Shown: positions 10,691-22,182, counted from the stretch's first letter. The stretch: DNA of 64,000 nucleotides from Xanthostigma xanthostigma (GCA_963575645.1 OY754470.1:24472501-24536500), one strand, 5' to 3'. A program made the numbers and translations. The notes: a model not told the origin generated them from the sequence alone.

Positions 10691-11201
10691 TTCTCATTTC
10701 TTGAATATACGCTAGTTACGACTTACGATAAAAGCATAAATATGCTCGTGTAAAATAAGGGTTAGTATTTGGAATTTAAAATTCGATCAATGAAACCATT
10801 TCTAAGAACAATGCGGATGTCTTATGAAAGGCACGAAATACGTTTTAATTCGTGTAGGAGCTTTCGAGTTTTCAACCTGGTTTCGAAACAAAACGATCGA
10901 TCGATAAGAGCAATAATTAATTATGTTAATCGTGTACTTGCCGAAGGCATTTTGACATCTTGGAAAGTGTTTACATGTAGACGTTCATCTATAAACGCTT
11001 TGTACATACATGTATACATAATAATATTATGTATAGCATCTCTATTTCACACAAGTTATCCGTGTTACTAGACAAACTAGAAGAGTTGTTTTGATCTTAT
11101 GAACTCCTGATCTTGAAGATAACTTTCAACGAACTAGTACAGACGCTGTATTTTAACATAATAAGCAGAGACATGATTATTAAAAAGAATACCTAATTTT
11201 A
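10691..11201. other. No gene seen
   Basis: AT-rich. A 100-codon frame (10769-11071, +) has no recognisable domain and is not credible as a gene. Confidence 0.45.
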
Positions 11202-11330
11202 TATAAGGTTCGTTCCAAGCAGCTAGCGAACGGTTTCGAAACCGTCACCCGCATGCGCAGTATAAATGAAACGTGTTCTAAAATCGCCACTAACAACTTC
11301 GTTTTACTGCCTGCTTCGAACGAACTTATA
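11202..11330. repeat. Small MITE (TATAAGGTTCGTTC ends)
   Basis: Terminal inverted repeats are TATAAGGTTCGTTCCAAGCAG-like at the left and CTGCTTCGAACGAACTTATA at the right. The subterminal block 'cgaacggtttcgaaaccgtc' resembles the interior of the element at 46983-47150, so the two are probably relatives. Confidence 0.6.
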
Positions 11331-11645
11331 GACGGAGATATTTTTTCAGAAGAAACTGGAATGTTTTTATTACGTGTAATTACTTTTTCTAAACATTGAT
11401 TCTTTGCATTTTAAATGCAATTCATTTTTAAAGTCAGTAGTTTCAAATGGAAAGATGAAAATATATCATTTATCCCCGAATTTATCATCTGGAAAGCTTG
11501 GAAGCAGCCTGAATCGCTTTCACTATAGTCACTCTGTTACCAAGTGCTCCACATCTCAATCGAAGTCGGCTCCGTTAAATAAAAAAGCATCAAAGCAAAT
11601 CTTTCACGCTTGAGGTATTATATACTGGCCATTCTATTATCATAT

Positions 11646-11835
11646 ACTAGCTATACCAGGCCACACGTTGCTGTGGCTCAGTCTGGTATGCTCTTACGTT
11701 CAAAAGATGACGCTTCCATTGCCGTAAAATATTTAGTATGGCGTGTGTTGCTTTAACGTCCAACAGAGGGCGCTGTATTCAACGGATGGCCCTCTCGTTG
11801 CCGTAAAAAACACCTCTGGAATATTGAAATCCTAA
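11646..11835 (+). repeat. Short dispersed element (ACTAGCTATACCAGGCC)
   Basis: Starts with an ACTAGC end like the other short elements and shares 'cgtaaaatattaagtat', 'gcgtgtgttgctttaacg' and 'gccgtaaaaaa' with 23091-23380. Probably a truncated LINE or SINE 3' end. Confidence 0.5.
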
Positions 11836-12179
11836 AAAACAGTAGTAAAATTTTTTTTACAAAGGTCAACTTCTGTTCGGCAAATTAAGCAAATATGTGT
11901 TAATTTTTAATAGTTTTATTAATTCCGGTGTCAATTTCTTCAGTCCGGAATTAACGTGTTTAAAAATGTTGTCCGGAATTGCGAAATCTCGTAATACCGA
12001 TATGGAAGCCTTTATCGCAAAATTGGGGGGATTCGTAACGGTTGAAAATAGTAAAGCGTATAGGATAAAAACTTAATGAGAGGCTATATGGTATATTATT
12101 TACATTTCGAACGCATATCAAATATAAGACTCCTCAAAAATTACCGTTTCAATATTTACAATTCACTGAAGAAAAACTG
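11836..12179. other. No gene seen
   Basis: AT-rich; nothing supported. Confidence 0.45.
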
Positions 12180-12520
12180 TTTTCCTGAACTCCTGAACAC
12201 ACTGTCTTTGTAAAGCATGCTTAATGCTCGCAGGACAGAACAGCGACAGCAGGCGAGTCGTTATATTGTTGTCGCCGTTTAGAGGTGCAGCGGACCAGCG
12301 GTGTGCTGCTGCCGCTGCAGCATGTGGAGCGTGTCGGTTCGGTTCCCACCTACTTTCGCTTCTAAATCGATTGCGCTGCATCTTTCTATCGCAACACACA
12401 TACACAGCGGTATATGGCATGCTTACATGCTACCACCATCACTGTACCGCTGCACCAGTTTACACGCCGTTGCGCGAATATTGAGTGCAAAACGCTCTAA
12501 TACTGCCGATTGAGCAGAAC
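12180..12520. other. GC/CpG-rich island, unassigned
   Basis: About 340 bp with markedly higher G+C and many CpG and GCTGC-type triplets in an AT-rich setting. Several overlapping frames (70-86 codons, both strands) stay open because stops are scarce. None resembles a known protein. It could be a promoter or 5' exon region, or a relic of a GC-richer repeat. Confidence 0.3.
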
Positions 12521-12623
12521 AGGAGATGAACGGTCTCATAGCCCAATTCTGGTTGGAAGCAGTTTTTTTGAGATCGATTAATTTATGGTTTTTGACACCA
12601 TGACCAATAAACTATCTATCTAT

Positions 12624-13140
12624 TAATGATGTGCCGGATCGTTAAAAATGTATATCCGCAGATATGGAATACGAATATTTGGTTTCAAGATCCGCGGATA
12701 CGGATCTTAACTTTCTTAGAGTACGCGGCGGTAAATATTGCACATCGACCTTTGTAAAGAGACTATCTGTTATGGGAAAAAGTTATTGACCTCTTTAAGA
12801 GTTAACTCTCATAACAGATTGTCTCTTTCCAAAGATCTATGTGCAATATCTCATTATAAAGATAGTTTTTAGTACCTTTGAGTTATGTATACTATTGGTA
12901 TGGTACTCACTACGATAAATGTTTGCAATATAAAGGTGCCAAATACGATTTAAAAAATAAATAATCTGAATGGAATTTAACAGTTTTTCATTATTACCTA
13001 ATCACCTATATAGGTATATAAAATTTCAGCTATGAATTGAAAATTTTAAGGTAAAAGATCCGCCAAAAACTAACGGATACGGACGGATCTTCTCCCTCGG
13101 ATATCCGCTAATACGGATACGGATATCCGGCACATCACTA
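12624..13140. mobile_element. hAT-type element (TAGTGATGTGCCGGAT ends), 8-bp duplication
   Basis: Starts TAATGATGTGCCGGAT and ends ATCCGGCACATCACTA. It is flanked by CTATCTAT at 12616-12623 and 13141-13148. Subterminal copies of 'ggatatccg' and 'acggatac' form small repeats near both ends. An internal hairpin (12738-12776 against 12810-12850) surrounds 'gtctcttt'. No transposase is seen. The CTATCTAT flanks are themselves part of a short tandem run, so duplication length is slightly ambiguous. Confidence 0.75.
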
Positions 13141-13367
13141 CTATCTATCTACTCTCATCTGTCTAGATACCATACAAATGATTTTTTTCTCTTCAAGACT
13201 TGCTATTGAAATTTTTTCTGTTCATAAAAACTGTGTATTTTTTGGGATTCATTAGCCAATGGTCAAAATCGTTACTCTTATAATTTTCTCATGTCTATCC
13301 CTCCGTCCGTCTGTCTATTAAACATAATTCTATGAGACAAATATATAATTTCCATTCTATTTTATTC

Positions 13368-13433
13368 ATACCCTAACCTAGAAATGCGTCATTGTAATAT
13401 ATTTACAATGACGTATTTCTACGTTAGGGTATG
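13368..13433. repeat. 66-bp palindrome
   Basis: Two 31-bp arms start CATACCCTAACCTAGAAATG and end CATTTCTA-type complement, around a 4-bp centre. Only a few mismatches are visible. It could extrude as a cruciform; function unknown. Confidence 0.75.
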
Positions 13434-13980
13434 ATAGTTGTCAAGCAACGATTGCGACTCATAAATAGCCAATAAACACCGCAAGGAATGTGTAATGCTC
13501 GGTAACAATTAATATGCGTGTACTGATACTGTGTTGACAATACAAAATGAATTATGAGCAAACATTTCGTTGCACTTGTATTTATGCAATAGATCTCGTT
13601 TTGAAATAGATACATCCTTTTTTAAAAATTGTGTTCGTTATTAATTATTTATGTCTAATATCGAAACACTATTTGACGGTTTAGATTTGAATAGTTTAGC
13701 GCCGGTGCAACATGGCGTAACGCACCCAAAGCTCATAAATAAATACGGGGACACGCTGCTGCATCCCACGTTTTTGTGTCTATCTTGTGCTGGAAATCAT
13801 TAAAAAAATCATATGGCAATTCTATTATTTCTTTAAGGCTGAGATCCTGTTTGATATCCATTTAAATGGAAATACATGCGTTTTTCATTTTTTTTGCATA
13901 ATTAAATTTCAGAAATAGCTGTGTTCTTTAGTTTTAGAAAAGGAAAGAGAAGAACGAAGATAGCGGAAATTTGAAAATAA
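13434..13980. other. No gene seen
   Basis: AT-rich; no supported gene or repeat beyond weak similarity leading into the next element. Confidence 0.45.
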
Positions 13981-14525
13981 GTTTTCACCCTCTTCCAAAT
14001 GTTCAATCGTGCAATTCGTATATATGTCGCCGGGATATTGTCAAACCCGTGATATTATAATTTCACTTAGTGAAATTATAATATCACGAATCTTTGTCAA
14101 TCGTGATATTGTAATTTCACTAGTGAAATTACAAAATCACGGATTTGAAAATATCCCGGCGACATATATATAGTTTTGATGACAATACAATATTCTGACA
14201 TTTTGTCTGTAATAATATTAAGACAACAATCTTTTAGTTTCAGAAAAAATCTTAAAAACATGCTCGTGCCTATTAACGCACTAAAAAGTATAAAATAAAA
14301 TTCTTTTTCCTCTATTTCGTTTGGAAGCGGAGGCACTCGATGAATTAAATGAAATATTGGTAAAGTGAGTGCCCCACGCTTCTAAACGTCATAGAATGGG
14401 AAGAAATGTATTTTATATACTTTTTGGTGCGTTGATATAAGTGTTTTTGTTTTTTTTTTTTAATGTAACAATAATTTTTATTGCTAAGGACCGTGAACAT
14501 GTTTGAATGTCTCGCCAATTCGGTT
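13981..14525 (+). repeat. Dispersed repeat D, copy 1 (carries a palindromic insertion)
   Basis: Blocks 'cctcttccaaatgt', 'aatacaatattctga', 'gtgagtgccccacgcttct' and 'gtgcgttgatat' recur in the same order at 35805-37025. Copy 1 contains the extra palindromic unit 14021-14168. Copy 2 lacks that unit but has its own inserted hairpin (36563-36750). Confidence 0.6.
14021..14168. mobile_element. Palindromic MITE made of two stacked hairpins
   Basis: The 19-bp ends TATATGTCGCCGGGATATT are perfectly inverted (14021-14039 and 14150-14168). Between them lie two further palindromes: 14048-14088 (19-bp arms, 3-bp centre) and 14102-14141 (20-bp arms, about one mismatch). The two inner palindromes are near-copies of each other. 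The paralogous repeat at 35.8 kb runs through this point without the unit, giving an empty site. Confidence 0.8.
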
Positions 14526-15087
14526 TTTATTTTCGAAATTAAAAATATCAACATATTTTTAAATTTCGTGAAATTCATTAATTAATTTTCATTTTTTTAC
14601 TACAAAACAAAAAACTAAATCAAGCCCTTGAAAAGTTGGTTCTTTCATATCCAAGAAAATCATCAGAAAATATTTATTGACGTGATTCCAGCCTTAACTG
14701 GCCTGTGTTGCAGACTTGTCGTCCTAAATTACAAATTGTTTAGGCGCCATGCAATGAGCTGTCCACACTGATTAGTCACCGCGCCATGTTAAAGCCGTGC
14801 TCTGTATTACCTACTGGTACTAGCGTGATATCTTAATTAGTAACCGAGTTAATATAGGATATAATTAGAACGCAGTCCCATTTGTCGGCCATCATATCGA
14901 TCTCTATACATGATACTGACAATGACAATATATAGCACTGCCACTTCGTCGCTATCTGTCGTAAATTCTCACTTCATGAAGAAAATAAGAACTTATCAAT
15001 TCGAAGCAGATCATGCCATCAGTTTGACTGAATTAATTTTATTCTAATACCTTCATATTAGGGTACGTACATTTATTACATGAGGTG
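14526..15087. other. No gene seen
   Basis: AT-rich; nothing supported. Confidence 0.45.
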
Positions 15088-15760
15088 TTTTTAGGGTTCC
15101 GTACCTCAAAACAAAACAAAAGGAACCCTTATAGCAGGGGTGCCCAACCAGTCGATCGCGGCGTAATTTTAAGTAGATCTTTATACTTTATCTATTCTAA
15201 CATCCAAAAAAAATTTTCAAACTAAATCGAAATATAGTGAAATTTTTATTCAAATTGGATGATGAACATGTTTACGATTAGCTCTTTAATCGCCTCTGAA
15301 AATATTGCCAAATCTGGACAGTGTCAGCGATCTCATTAAAATTACTTCACTATATTCCTAATTTTGTTTCTTTATTTTTTTATATGACTATACTCGATAT
15401 TGTATAATTTTTGTTCCCACTTAAATGTTTAATAAACTTTCTATATTTGCAACGTTATAAAAGCGATTTTTATTTTTTTTCCCGCATATTGGTAGATCGC
15501 GATGACACTATTTAAAAAAAAATAGATCGCACTTACTAATAGGTTGGGCAGCCCTGCCTTATAGAATCACTTCGTTGTCCGTATGTCTGTCAAGACTCTT
15601 GATATTCAAAACCTATAGGGTACTTCCCGTTGACCTAGAATCATGAAATTTGCCAAAGTAAAGGGACAAATCCGAAAACCGTAAATTTGTAGTTACATCA
15701 CAAAAAAATGTTTTTAAATCGCAACAACGTGCTACGCACGTACACAGTAACAGCTCTTAG
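15088..15760 (+). repeat. GGTTCCGTACC-family repeat, copy 1 (split by a hAT element)
   Basis: Begins TTAGGGTTCCGTACCTC and continues after a nested insertion with 'ctgtcaagactcttgat', 'cttcccgttgacc', 'tcatgaaatttg', 'gttacatcacaaaaaa' and 'tgctacgcacgtacac'. The same order occurs at 22183-22750. This family is abundant in moths and butterflies (recalled, not checked). Confidence 0.7.
15135..15556. mobile_element. hAT-type MITE nested in a GGTTCCGTACC repeat
   Basis: Starts CAGGGGTGCCCAACC and ends GGTTGGGCAGCCCTG, with a perfect 8-bp duplication CCTTATAG (15127-15134 and 15557-15564). Subterminal 'gtagatc'/'gatcgc' motifs occur at both ends. The 422-bp interior is AT-rich and lacks a transposase. 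Removing it and one CCTTATAG restores continuity with the other family copies. Confidence 0.9.
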
Positions 15761-15910
15761 TAATGCAGTGTAAGCAACACGTTTTCACGAGCAACGGTGG
15801 TTCGATTCCCGGCCAATGATGATGACTTTTTTTTTATTTTTATAATAATTGAAAACCCCTTCATTAGTTTTTTTATTTTTAGAATTGAAAACCCCTTGAT
15901 TATTTTTTTT

Positions 15911-16120
15911 GACGTGATGACGTCTTATAAATTGATGAAACACCAGCTGCACGCACGAAAAAGTGTAACGTTCCTAACGTTCCGCCTGACCCTGTGCGTG
16001 CAAGCGAGAGCGCAGTATGCTTCGGCCCAAGTTTGACAGCTACTAAAATTTAGGTTATGTATTACGGAATACGTTATCACGTAAAACTATCGTCCGTAAA
16101 CCGACTTTACAGGCAACCAA
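15911..16120. repeat. Inverted-end repeat E, copy 1
   Basis: Begins GACGTGATGACGTCTTATAA and ends with 'acgttatcacgtaaaac', 'cgtccgtaaaccgac' and 'caaccaattttt'. Shares 'tgcacgcacgaaaaagtgt' and 'gcgtgcaagcgagagc' with the longer copy at 17127-17376. Probably a non-autonomous DNA element. Confidence 0.6.
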
Positions 16121-16124
16121 TTTT

Positions 16125-16275
16125 TTTCTAAACTTTACAGTTTAGAAAATATTTTGAAAATTAACTAAGCATGCTTTAATTAATTCCCCGATAATTTAAA
16201 TTAAAGTATTTTTTCTAAACTTTATAGTTTCGGATATATTTTGAAAATTAGCTAATCATGCTTTGAGTAATTCCC
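16125..16275 (+). repeat. Tandem duplication of an R3 fragment
   Basis: Two imperfect units carry 'ttctaaactttatagttt', 'atattttgaaaatta', 'catgcttt' and 'aattcccc'. The same block occurs once within repeat R3 at about 10385-10495. Confidence 0.5.
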
Positions 16276-16939
16276 CAGTTGGAATTTTTTTTACTTTGCT
16301 TGTGCATTGAGTGAGCTCTATTGTTTACCAATTTTTTTTAATACTGACTCACTTATTTTCTAAACTTGTGTATAGGTATATTTTTTTTGCTTTACTAAAT
16401 AAAATCGTATTCTGTACAAATTTTGCGTGTTTCTATTTCGTACTTACGCGGAACCACGCTAAATTACGCAAGTTTCACTCTGTAGTACAAAAATCGAGTA
16501 CAATTTTCTAAATATTGTTGTGCGGGTGTCGTTTCTACTTTCGGTAATAAAAAAAAATTCAATCGACTTCCTGGTTTGAAATTGAACCGTCCGCCTCGCT
16601 GTATTGTGTTCTTGTTGCAATTAGAAAATGAGTGCACTAATGCAATAAGTACAAAGTGAAAAGTATATAATGTGTAGATATAGGTATATATTCGACTTAA
16701 ATAATAACATTAAACGTATTTATTAATAATAATTCACGCAATAGTTTACCACATTCGCTTGCTATGACCTACTGCAACAGTTTATTTGGGAAAGGGCAGT
16801 TCATATTATTATGTTACGGGTTATACACTACACGGTGTATTCTAACACTCACTATTAGAAAACAGTGACATTTGATTCAGATGAGTTGGTAGTAAGCCAG
16901 CGCTGGGTATAAAAAAAAGAGGAGCCGTCGTAGGACGCC
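16276..16939. other. No gene seen
   Basis: AT-rich; 'aattccccagttggaattt' near its start is R3-like. Nothing else supported. Confidence 0.45.
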
Positions 16940-17580
16940 TGGCAACTGTCAAACATAAAAGACCCCGCACCAAATACATGGGAAAATGGATTTCGATGAA
17001 ATTCTTTCTAACTGGGGAGAATGAATCAGTCATTTGATGCTGAAAATATATACATATATATCTTATACATACCTATATCTCCACGGGTGCCTACATATTA
17101 CACGTTGTTCGTTAAATACCCGTTTAGACGTGATAACGTCTTATAAATTGATGAAACACCGGCTGCACGCACGAAAAAGTGTCACGTTCCGCATGAGCCT
17201 GAGCGTGCAAGCGAGAGCTCGGTAAAAGCGATAGAGAGGCACGATCGGCCCAAGCGTCGGCTTGTACGCATTTCTCTCTCTTCTCACGTGACGTCAGAGA
17301 GTTCATCAATGTTTCTTTATGACGTTATCACGTAAAACTATCGTCCGTAAACCGACTTTACAGACAACCAATTTTAACATGATTAATATGTACGCAATAT
17401 AAATTATATGTTAATATTAAAATATTTTTTTTGATGAGCTTGCAATTTTAGACACCGGGATTTTCAGTTCCAAGTTGTATTGGAAACGTTTCAGCTGATT
17501 CATTCCCTCCAGCTAGAAAGAATTTCACCGAAATCCATTTTCACATGTGTTTGGTGCGGGATCCTTAAAGCTTGCCAACT
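16940..17580. repeat. Inverted-repeat element enclosing repeat E copy 2
   Basis: The arms at about 16940-17038 and 17487-17580 are inverted relatives, sharing 'ccgcaccaaa', 'gaaaatggatttc' and 'gaaattctttct'. The arm sequence ('gatcccgcac', 'catggga') also resembles the outer arms at 41318 and 42312, suggesting a shared family. Repeat E copy 2 lies inside. Confidence 0.55.
17127..17376. repeat. Inverted-end repeat E, copy 2
   Basis: Begins GACGTGATAACGTCTTATAA and carries 'ttatgacgttatcacgtaaa' near the other end, so its termini are inverted copies of GACGTGATAACGTC. It is longer in the middle than copy 1, holding 'gatagagaggcacgatcg' and 'tctctctcttctcacg'. Confidence 0.6.
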
Positions 17581-18468
17581 AATACTTTAAGTTACAAGCA
17601 GCGCCATTTAAATGACTATTCTAATAAAGCTAACGATTGTAAGTTAGATTTTTTTATGTTTTATCTCATATGATCAGCATTTGTCATCTCATAAATTTTA
17701 CTATCGGTTCGGTATTTTTTTTGTAGTTTGGTATTAAAATATTAAGAAAGAAGGCGATTAATAATATGCAAAAGTATGAAATAAAACATATTTAAAAAAA
17801 AAATTAACCTCCTTCTAAAATGACCACTAAAAAGTGTAGAATAACAAAGTCAAAACGCTTTGTAATGTCCTTTTTGGAATGAGATTAATTTTTTAATTGT
17901 TGTGGAAGGTTTTTACTGTTAAGAGAGCTGCATGTCTAGTATGGCTGTGGTTTACTAGTGATGCAGTGTTACAATGGTGTGTCATATAAGTTCAGTAAAT
18001 AATGTAAACGATTCGCTCTAAATTTCCAATGGCGTATGGTGCAAGCTATAATGAATTGCAAGTACTTTTACTTTGCAATAATCACGATTATAATTTTTTC
18101 GCTAAAAACGTACTGGTTTTGAACGTTCGTATTTATTGTTGCACATACAACTGCACTGTTAACATGTTATATCCTATGTACAATAGAGATACAAATGGCA
18201 TGACACTGTTACAAAACAAATACTTACCCTAGATCTACATTTTATGTTATATTATTGTATTTGTTTTACTTTTCTAATTTTAATTAATAATATTTTTAAT
18301 ACATCAGCTATTTTCTGTTGCATTCGCAATTTGTATTTCAAAAATATGTAAACAAGATGCAAGAAGACCTACTTTTAAATATTTACCTATATTGTATTGG
18401 TTTTCTTTCGATTCTGTTCGAGAATCTACACATTTAACAATGTCGGAGTCAAGGACGGATTATAGGCT
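17581..18468. other. No gene seen
   Basis: AT-rich; a 67-codon frame at 18029-18232 has no recognisable features. Confidence 0.45.
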
Positions 18469-18623
18469 CAGGGTCGGTCTGGGACTATAAAAATTACCGG
18501 GAAAATTGTCAAACGCCTCTAAGAGACCGTATAACTAAGAAGAAAAAAATCCGGATCGGCCCACTGAGGATCGGCGACCCACCGGGAAAAGTCCCGGTTT
18601 TCCCTGAGGCCAAACCAACGCTG
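18469..18623. mobile_element. Small hAT-like element, imperfect duplication
   Basis: Ends CAGGGTCGGTCTGG and CCAAACCAACGCTG are imperfect inverted repeats. Flanks TATAGGCT and GATGGGCT agree at 6 of 8 positions. Consistent with an old hAT MITE of 155 bp. Confidence 0.5.
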
Positions 18624-18779
18624 GATGGGCTCAACTATTTCGGTCCCGTCATGAATACCTACTATTTTTTATATACAGAGAGCCGGCGCCAGTTTTTGCC
18701 GCCTTGTGCAAACTGAACGTTTAAAACACTCAACCGTCACAATAACATTCAAATCTTTGGTTAACGTCTGAATAGACCT

Positions 18780-19018
18780 CTTCAAATAAATAAAATTGTC
18801 GACCAATTTTTCTCAGACCATATATTTCAATCTTGCGTGCAATCTATTAGATAATAAATAACTTAATACTAATTAATTTTTATATTTTTTAAATATTTCT
18901 GAAGAAGATCCAAATCCGGATCGAAACGTCATCTTATGTTATATTGATTTGTATTTTTATTATTTTTTGTCAATATATCGTCAGAGAAAAATTGGTCGAC
19001 AATTTTATTTATTTGAAG
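18780..19018. repeat. Inverted-repeat unit with a hammerhead-like centre
   Basis: Inverted 35-bp arms (18780-18814 and 18984-19018, around 'aaattgtcgaccaatttttc') flank an AT-rich spacer containing the structured motif at 18899-18930. The arms look identical. The layout resembles rearranged Penelope-like element copies, which is inference. Confidence 0.6.
18899..18930 (+). ncRNA. Hammerhead-like RNA core
   Basis: CTGAAGA matches the hammerhead box CUGANGA. It is followed by one extra base, a hairpin GATCC-AAATCC-GGATC, and then GAAAC. A similar motif with a different but still paired stem occurs at 45889-45916. The extra base before stem II and the lack of an obvious stem III with a cleavage site weaken the case for an active ribozyme. 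Confidence 0.3.
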
Positions 19019-19264
19019 CTTCACAATAAAATATACTTACGGTTGTAAGAGCTATTGCTACAAAGAAAAAAAAGCAATATTAATTTTAACTTTTGAATTT
19101 TATCTATTAACCAATGTCTTACATCTTACAATATAAAAATCAAATAATTCTGGACCCCGACCCAAGGGAAAACTCCCAAAATCTCTGTGGGTCCGTCCGC
19201 CTCTGAGTCCGAATGATGAGATTTTAAGTTTCTGAAGCGGAATTTAAAATCAGCAGTCGTCTTC

Positions 19265-19465
19265 TATCCAAGGGCGTACTCAGGATTTTGTTGAGAGGGC
19301 TGGGCAAAAGTAAACATGAACGTTCAGTTATACTGCAAACGATAGTCAAAACGTGCGTATTCAAATGCAACGTTGTGTCAAAATTTCAAAGCAATCGGTG
19401 AAGAACTTTCGGAGATTTAAGATTTTGAACAAACGCGGTCATCATTTTTTTTATATAGATATAAT
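19265..19465 (+). repeat. Short dispersed element tail
   Basis: Contains 'atttcaaagcaatcgg', 'tttcggagatttaagat' and a 'tttatatagata' end, the usual 3' pattern of RTE-like tails in insects. Confidence 0.4.
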
Positions 19466-20607
19466 TTATGTATAGAATTAACTACCTTCGGATCATTTGC
19501 CCAAAAAACGAATTTAAAAAAAGCTTCATCATTCAAAAATGTCCACATATTTTTTCCAAATTCCAGAGGGACAGGTGCCCCCGTCCCCCTCCGTACGTTA
19601 CTTTTATCCGCTCTTAACGCCTCGTCAAATTCTGCACCACATTTGTGGTTTGATTAATTATTATTTTATTATAATTAACAAGGAAAAGTATTGGTTAATT
19701 TATTAATACATAATTAATTAATCACAGATGAAACATATGTAAGGTATTCAATTAATTAAACTTGTAACTTCGTAAATTTTTTGTTCTACTTAGTGTTAAT
19801 AAGTGGAATATGAAGGAATTATTTTTAAAATAACACAAAATGCAAATCAAGCATTTCCTAGGCCGTCAAGTTTTTGACCCATGAAGACTTGTAGAAATCA
19901 ATTATTGTGATATTTACAATTTTGTACGCTTCACCTTTCATGGTATAAGTGCAAAAAACGCCCCTGCACGCGTAATTTGATGCTATGGAAATAAAACATT
20001 TTTTGGAACCTCCAGGAATAAAGAAACCATATTTTGCCACAATGTTTATTCAGTAGTACGTATAACTGAATATTATAAAACGTACTTTCAAGACCCGTAT
20101 AACCTCTGTTGTCGAGCATCTATAATTCACAATATCCTCCTAATATATGCACTTTCGTACATAAATAATAGTCTATTAAAAAAATTATAATAGACATTTT
20201 GCCAGAGAATTCAGTTTACATTTTCAGTTATTTGATTGAGCTTGTTTGTTTTTGTTTTTTGTCACAAGTGATCTAGAAGTTTGTTACTAATACATATGTG
20301 GTCTATTAAAAACGAATTTGTTTACGGACCACTTAAAATTATTTTACAGAACCCTTAATTAATAAACGATAGAGTTGACAATACTGTTCGGAATGCACCG
20401 AAAAACATTTATTTACTCACAACAAAATCGCAAATAAATGTCACTTTGGAAAAAATATATTATAATATCCATGTGGTCTCCATGGTAATTTGGCAGCTAC
20501 AGATTGACAAATGTTAACAAATGGCTCAGAGGAAAAGAAAAGTAATTAATAATTTCAAAATTTATTTTATTTTATCTATATCTTTGACAACATCAATTAC
20601 AACTTAA
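19466..20607. other. No gene seen
   Basis: AT-rich; frames of 60-62 codons only. Confidence 0.45.
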
Positions 20608-21033
20608 GCCAGTAAAATGAAGATGATTTGACCTTAAGTATTTCCAAAAAATCTCAAAAAGGTGCAAATTTGAGGTAAAAATTTCACTTTCGTGGGATGA
20701 CTGGAATTTGTTAAAAAAGAGTTAATTTGTTTCATTTGCTTGTATCTCCAGAACAGTTAAAACTATATAAGAGATAATCATTCGCGAAAAAGTCTTTAAA
20801 AATGATTCTCCATCTATAGTCCTAAATTAATAAAAAATTATTAAGGTAGAGAAGTTGAAAATTACCACGGTTTAGAAAACACCCAACATTTAAAAATACG
20901 AAAAATTATCAATTATTTGAATTTTTCTATTTTTTATGATATTCAAAAATCGGGCCAAAACTGTCTATACTTATACGCTCTGAGGTCTTCTAACTTTCGA
21001 ATTAGTGGAAACTGAGTTCATCATTTTACTGGC
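20608..21033. repeat. Element with short terminal inverted repeats
   Basis: GCCAGTAAAATGAAGATG at the left mirrors CATCATTTTACTGGC at the right. The interior is non-coding and AT-rich. The match is short; the element boundary is tentative. Confidence 0.4.
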
Positions 21034-21187
21034 CGAACCTGACTTGAATGTGTAATTTATATTAATCTATACTTTTATCAATTACAACATTTATGCAGTT
21101 TGGCAACATTGATATAGATTTGTTTTCACCGAATTCGTTTAGAATGTGATTAGTTGCGAGCAACAAAAAATGTTCGCAAATGTATGT

Positions 21188-21574
21188 GGTTCCATACAAG
21201 TATTACGTAAGCATAATTTTAGTAATTTTTAACCCCTCCTCCGTCTTGTCAGCAAAAGTAAACAAAGCTCCCCCCCTCCTATGCTGATGTAAACATTGGT
21301 CCCTTTTTAGTGACCCTTTTTTGAAGGAGGTTACATTTTTTTATATTTTTTTAGGGAACCCCTGAACATGATTTTCGCTTTCGAGCATAGACAAGTAAGG
21401 TTGCCATATCATAATGCATTAAATTTTGCAGAAAAATCAGAAAAAGTACATAAATAAATAAATATTGCTGACATAATCACCATCTAGCCCCCCCCCTCGT
21501 CCCCCTGTCATCAAAAATAAGCTAAGCAGAAACCCCTTCCCCCCTTTGGTGCTTACGTAATATTTGAATGGTCC
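21188..21574. repeat. Inverted-repeat element (TATTACGTAAGCA)
   Basis: Left 'ggttccatacaagtattacg' and right 'cgtaatatttgaatggtcc' are imperfect inverted repeats containing ATTACGTAAGC. Poly-C and poly-T tracts follow on both inner sides. This is a dispersed insect element by appearance; class unknown. Confidence 0.5.
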
Positions 21575-22182
21575 TTATCCCTTTCATGTATTTATCTGAG
21601 GTTTTTATCTTCCACATTAAAAAAAAATTGAGCATCAGAGGGACACAATGTTTTCGTCCCCTCACATATTGATTCAGTTCACTTAATGAAATGATTTCAG
21701 TACCAAACTCATTAACTTTATCTAAATTATTAACTGGAGCACTCACGGTCAAATGCGATTAAGTTTGGTATTTCTAGATACAGTTTATGTATGCATACAA
21801 AGTTTAATAAATGACGATCGGCGTTTACTGTGGACTTTTAAAAATAGGTTTTATAATATTGTATTGCAAGGTTATAATGATTAAATGCTGCCAGAAACAC
21901 AATGGGTGTTTGTTTGATTGTTGAACGTTGAAATATCTCCAGTTTTTATCAACGATGAAAATTTTGTAAACAGCTTATAATTATAATTTGGAGTTAGTTC
22001 GTTTACTGTTTCTGAGAATTTTAATTAATGTGAAATTTCGGTCGTTTCAACAAATTCAATAAAACGAAACGTCAACTAATAAATGCAAAATTCACCGTAA
22101 CTTGCATTTTTTTTCTCGCTCCTTCAGCCAATTTGGAGGGTTATCAACGACAGTTTTTTCGCATAAACATACCTATTTGTTT
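21575..22182. other. No gene seen
   Basis: AT-rich; nothing supported. Confidence 0.45.
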
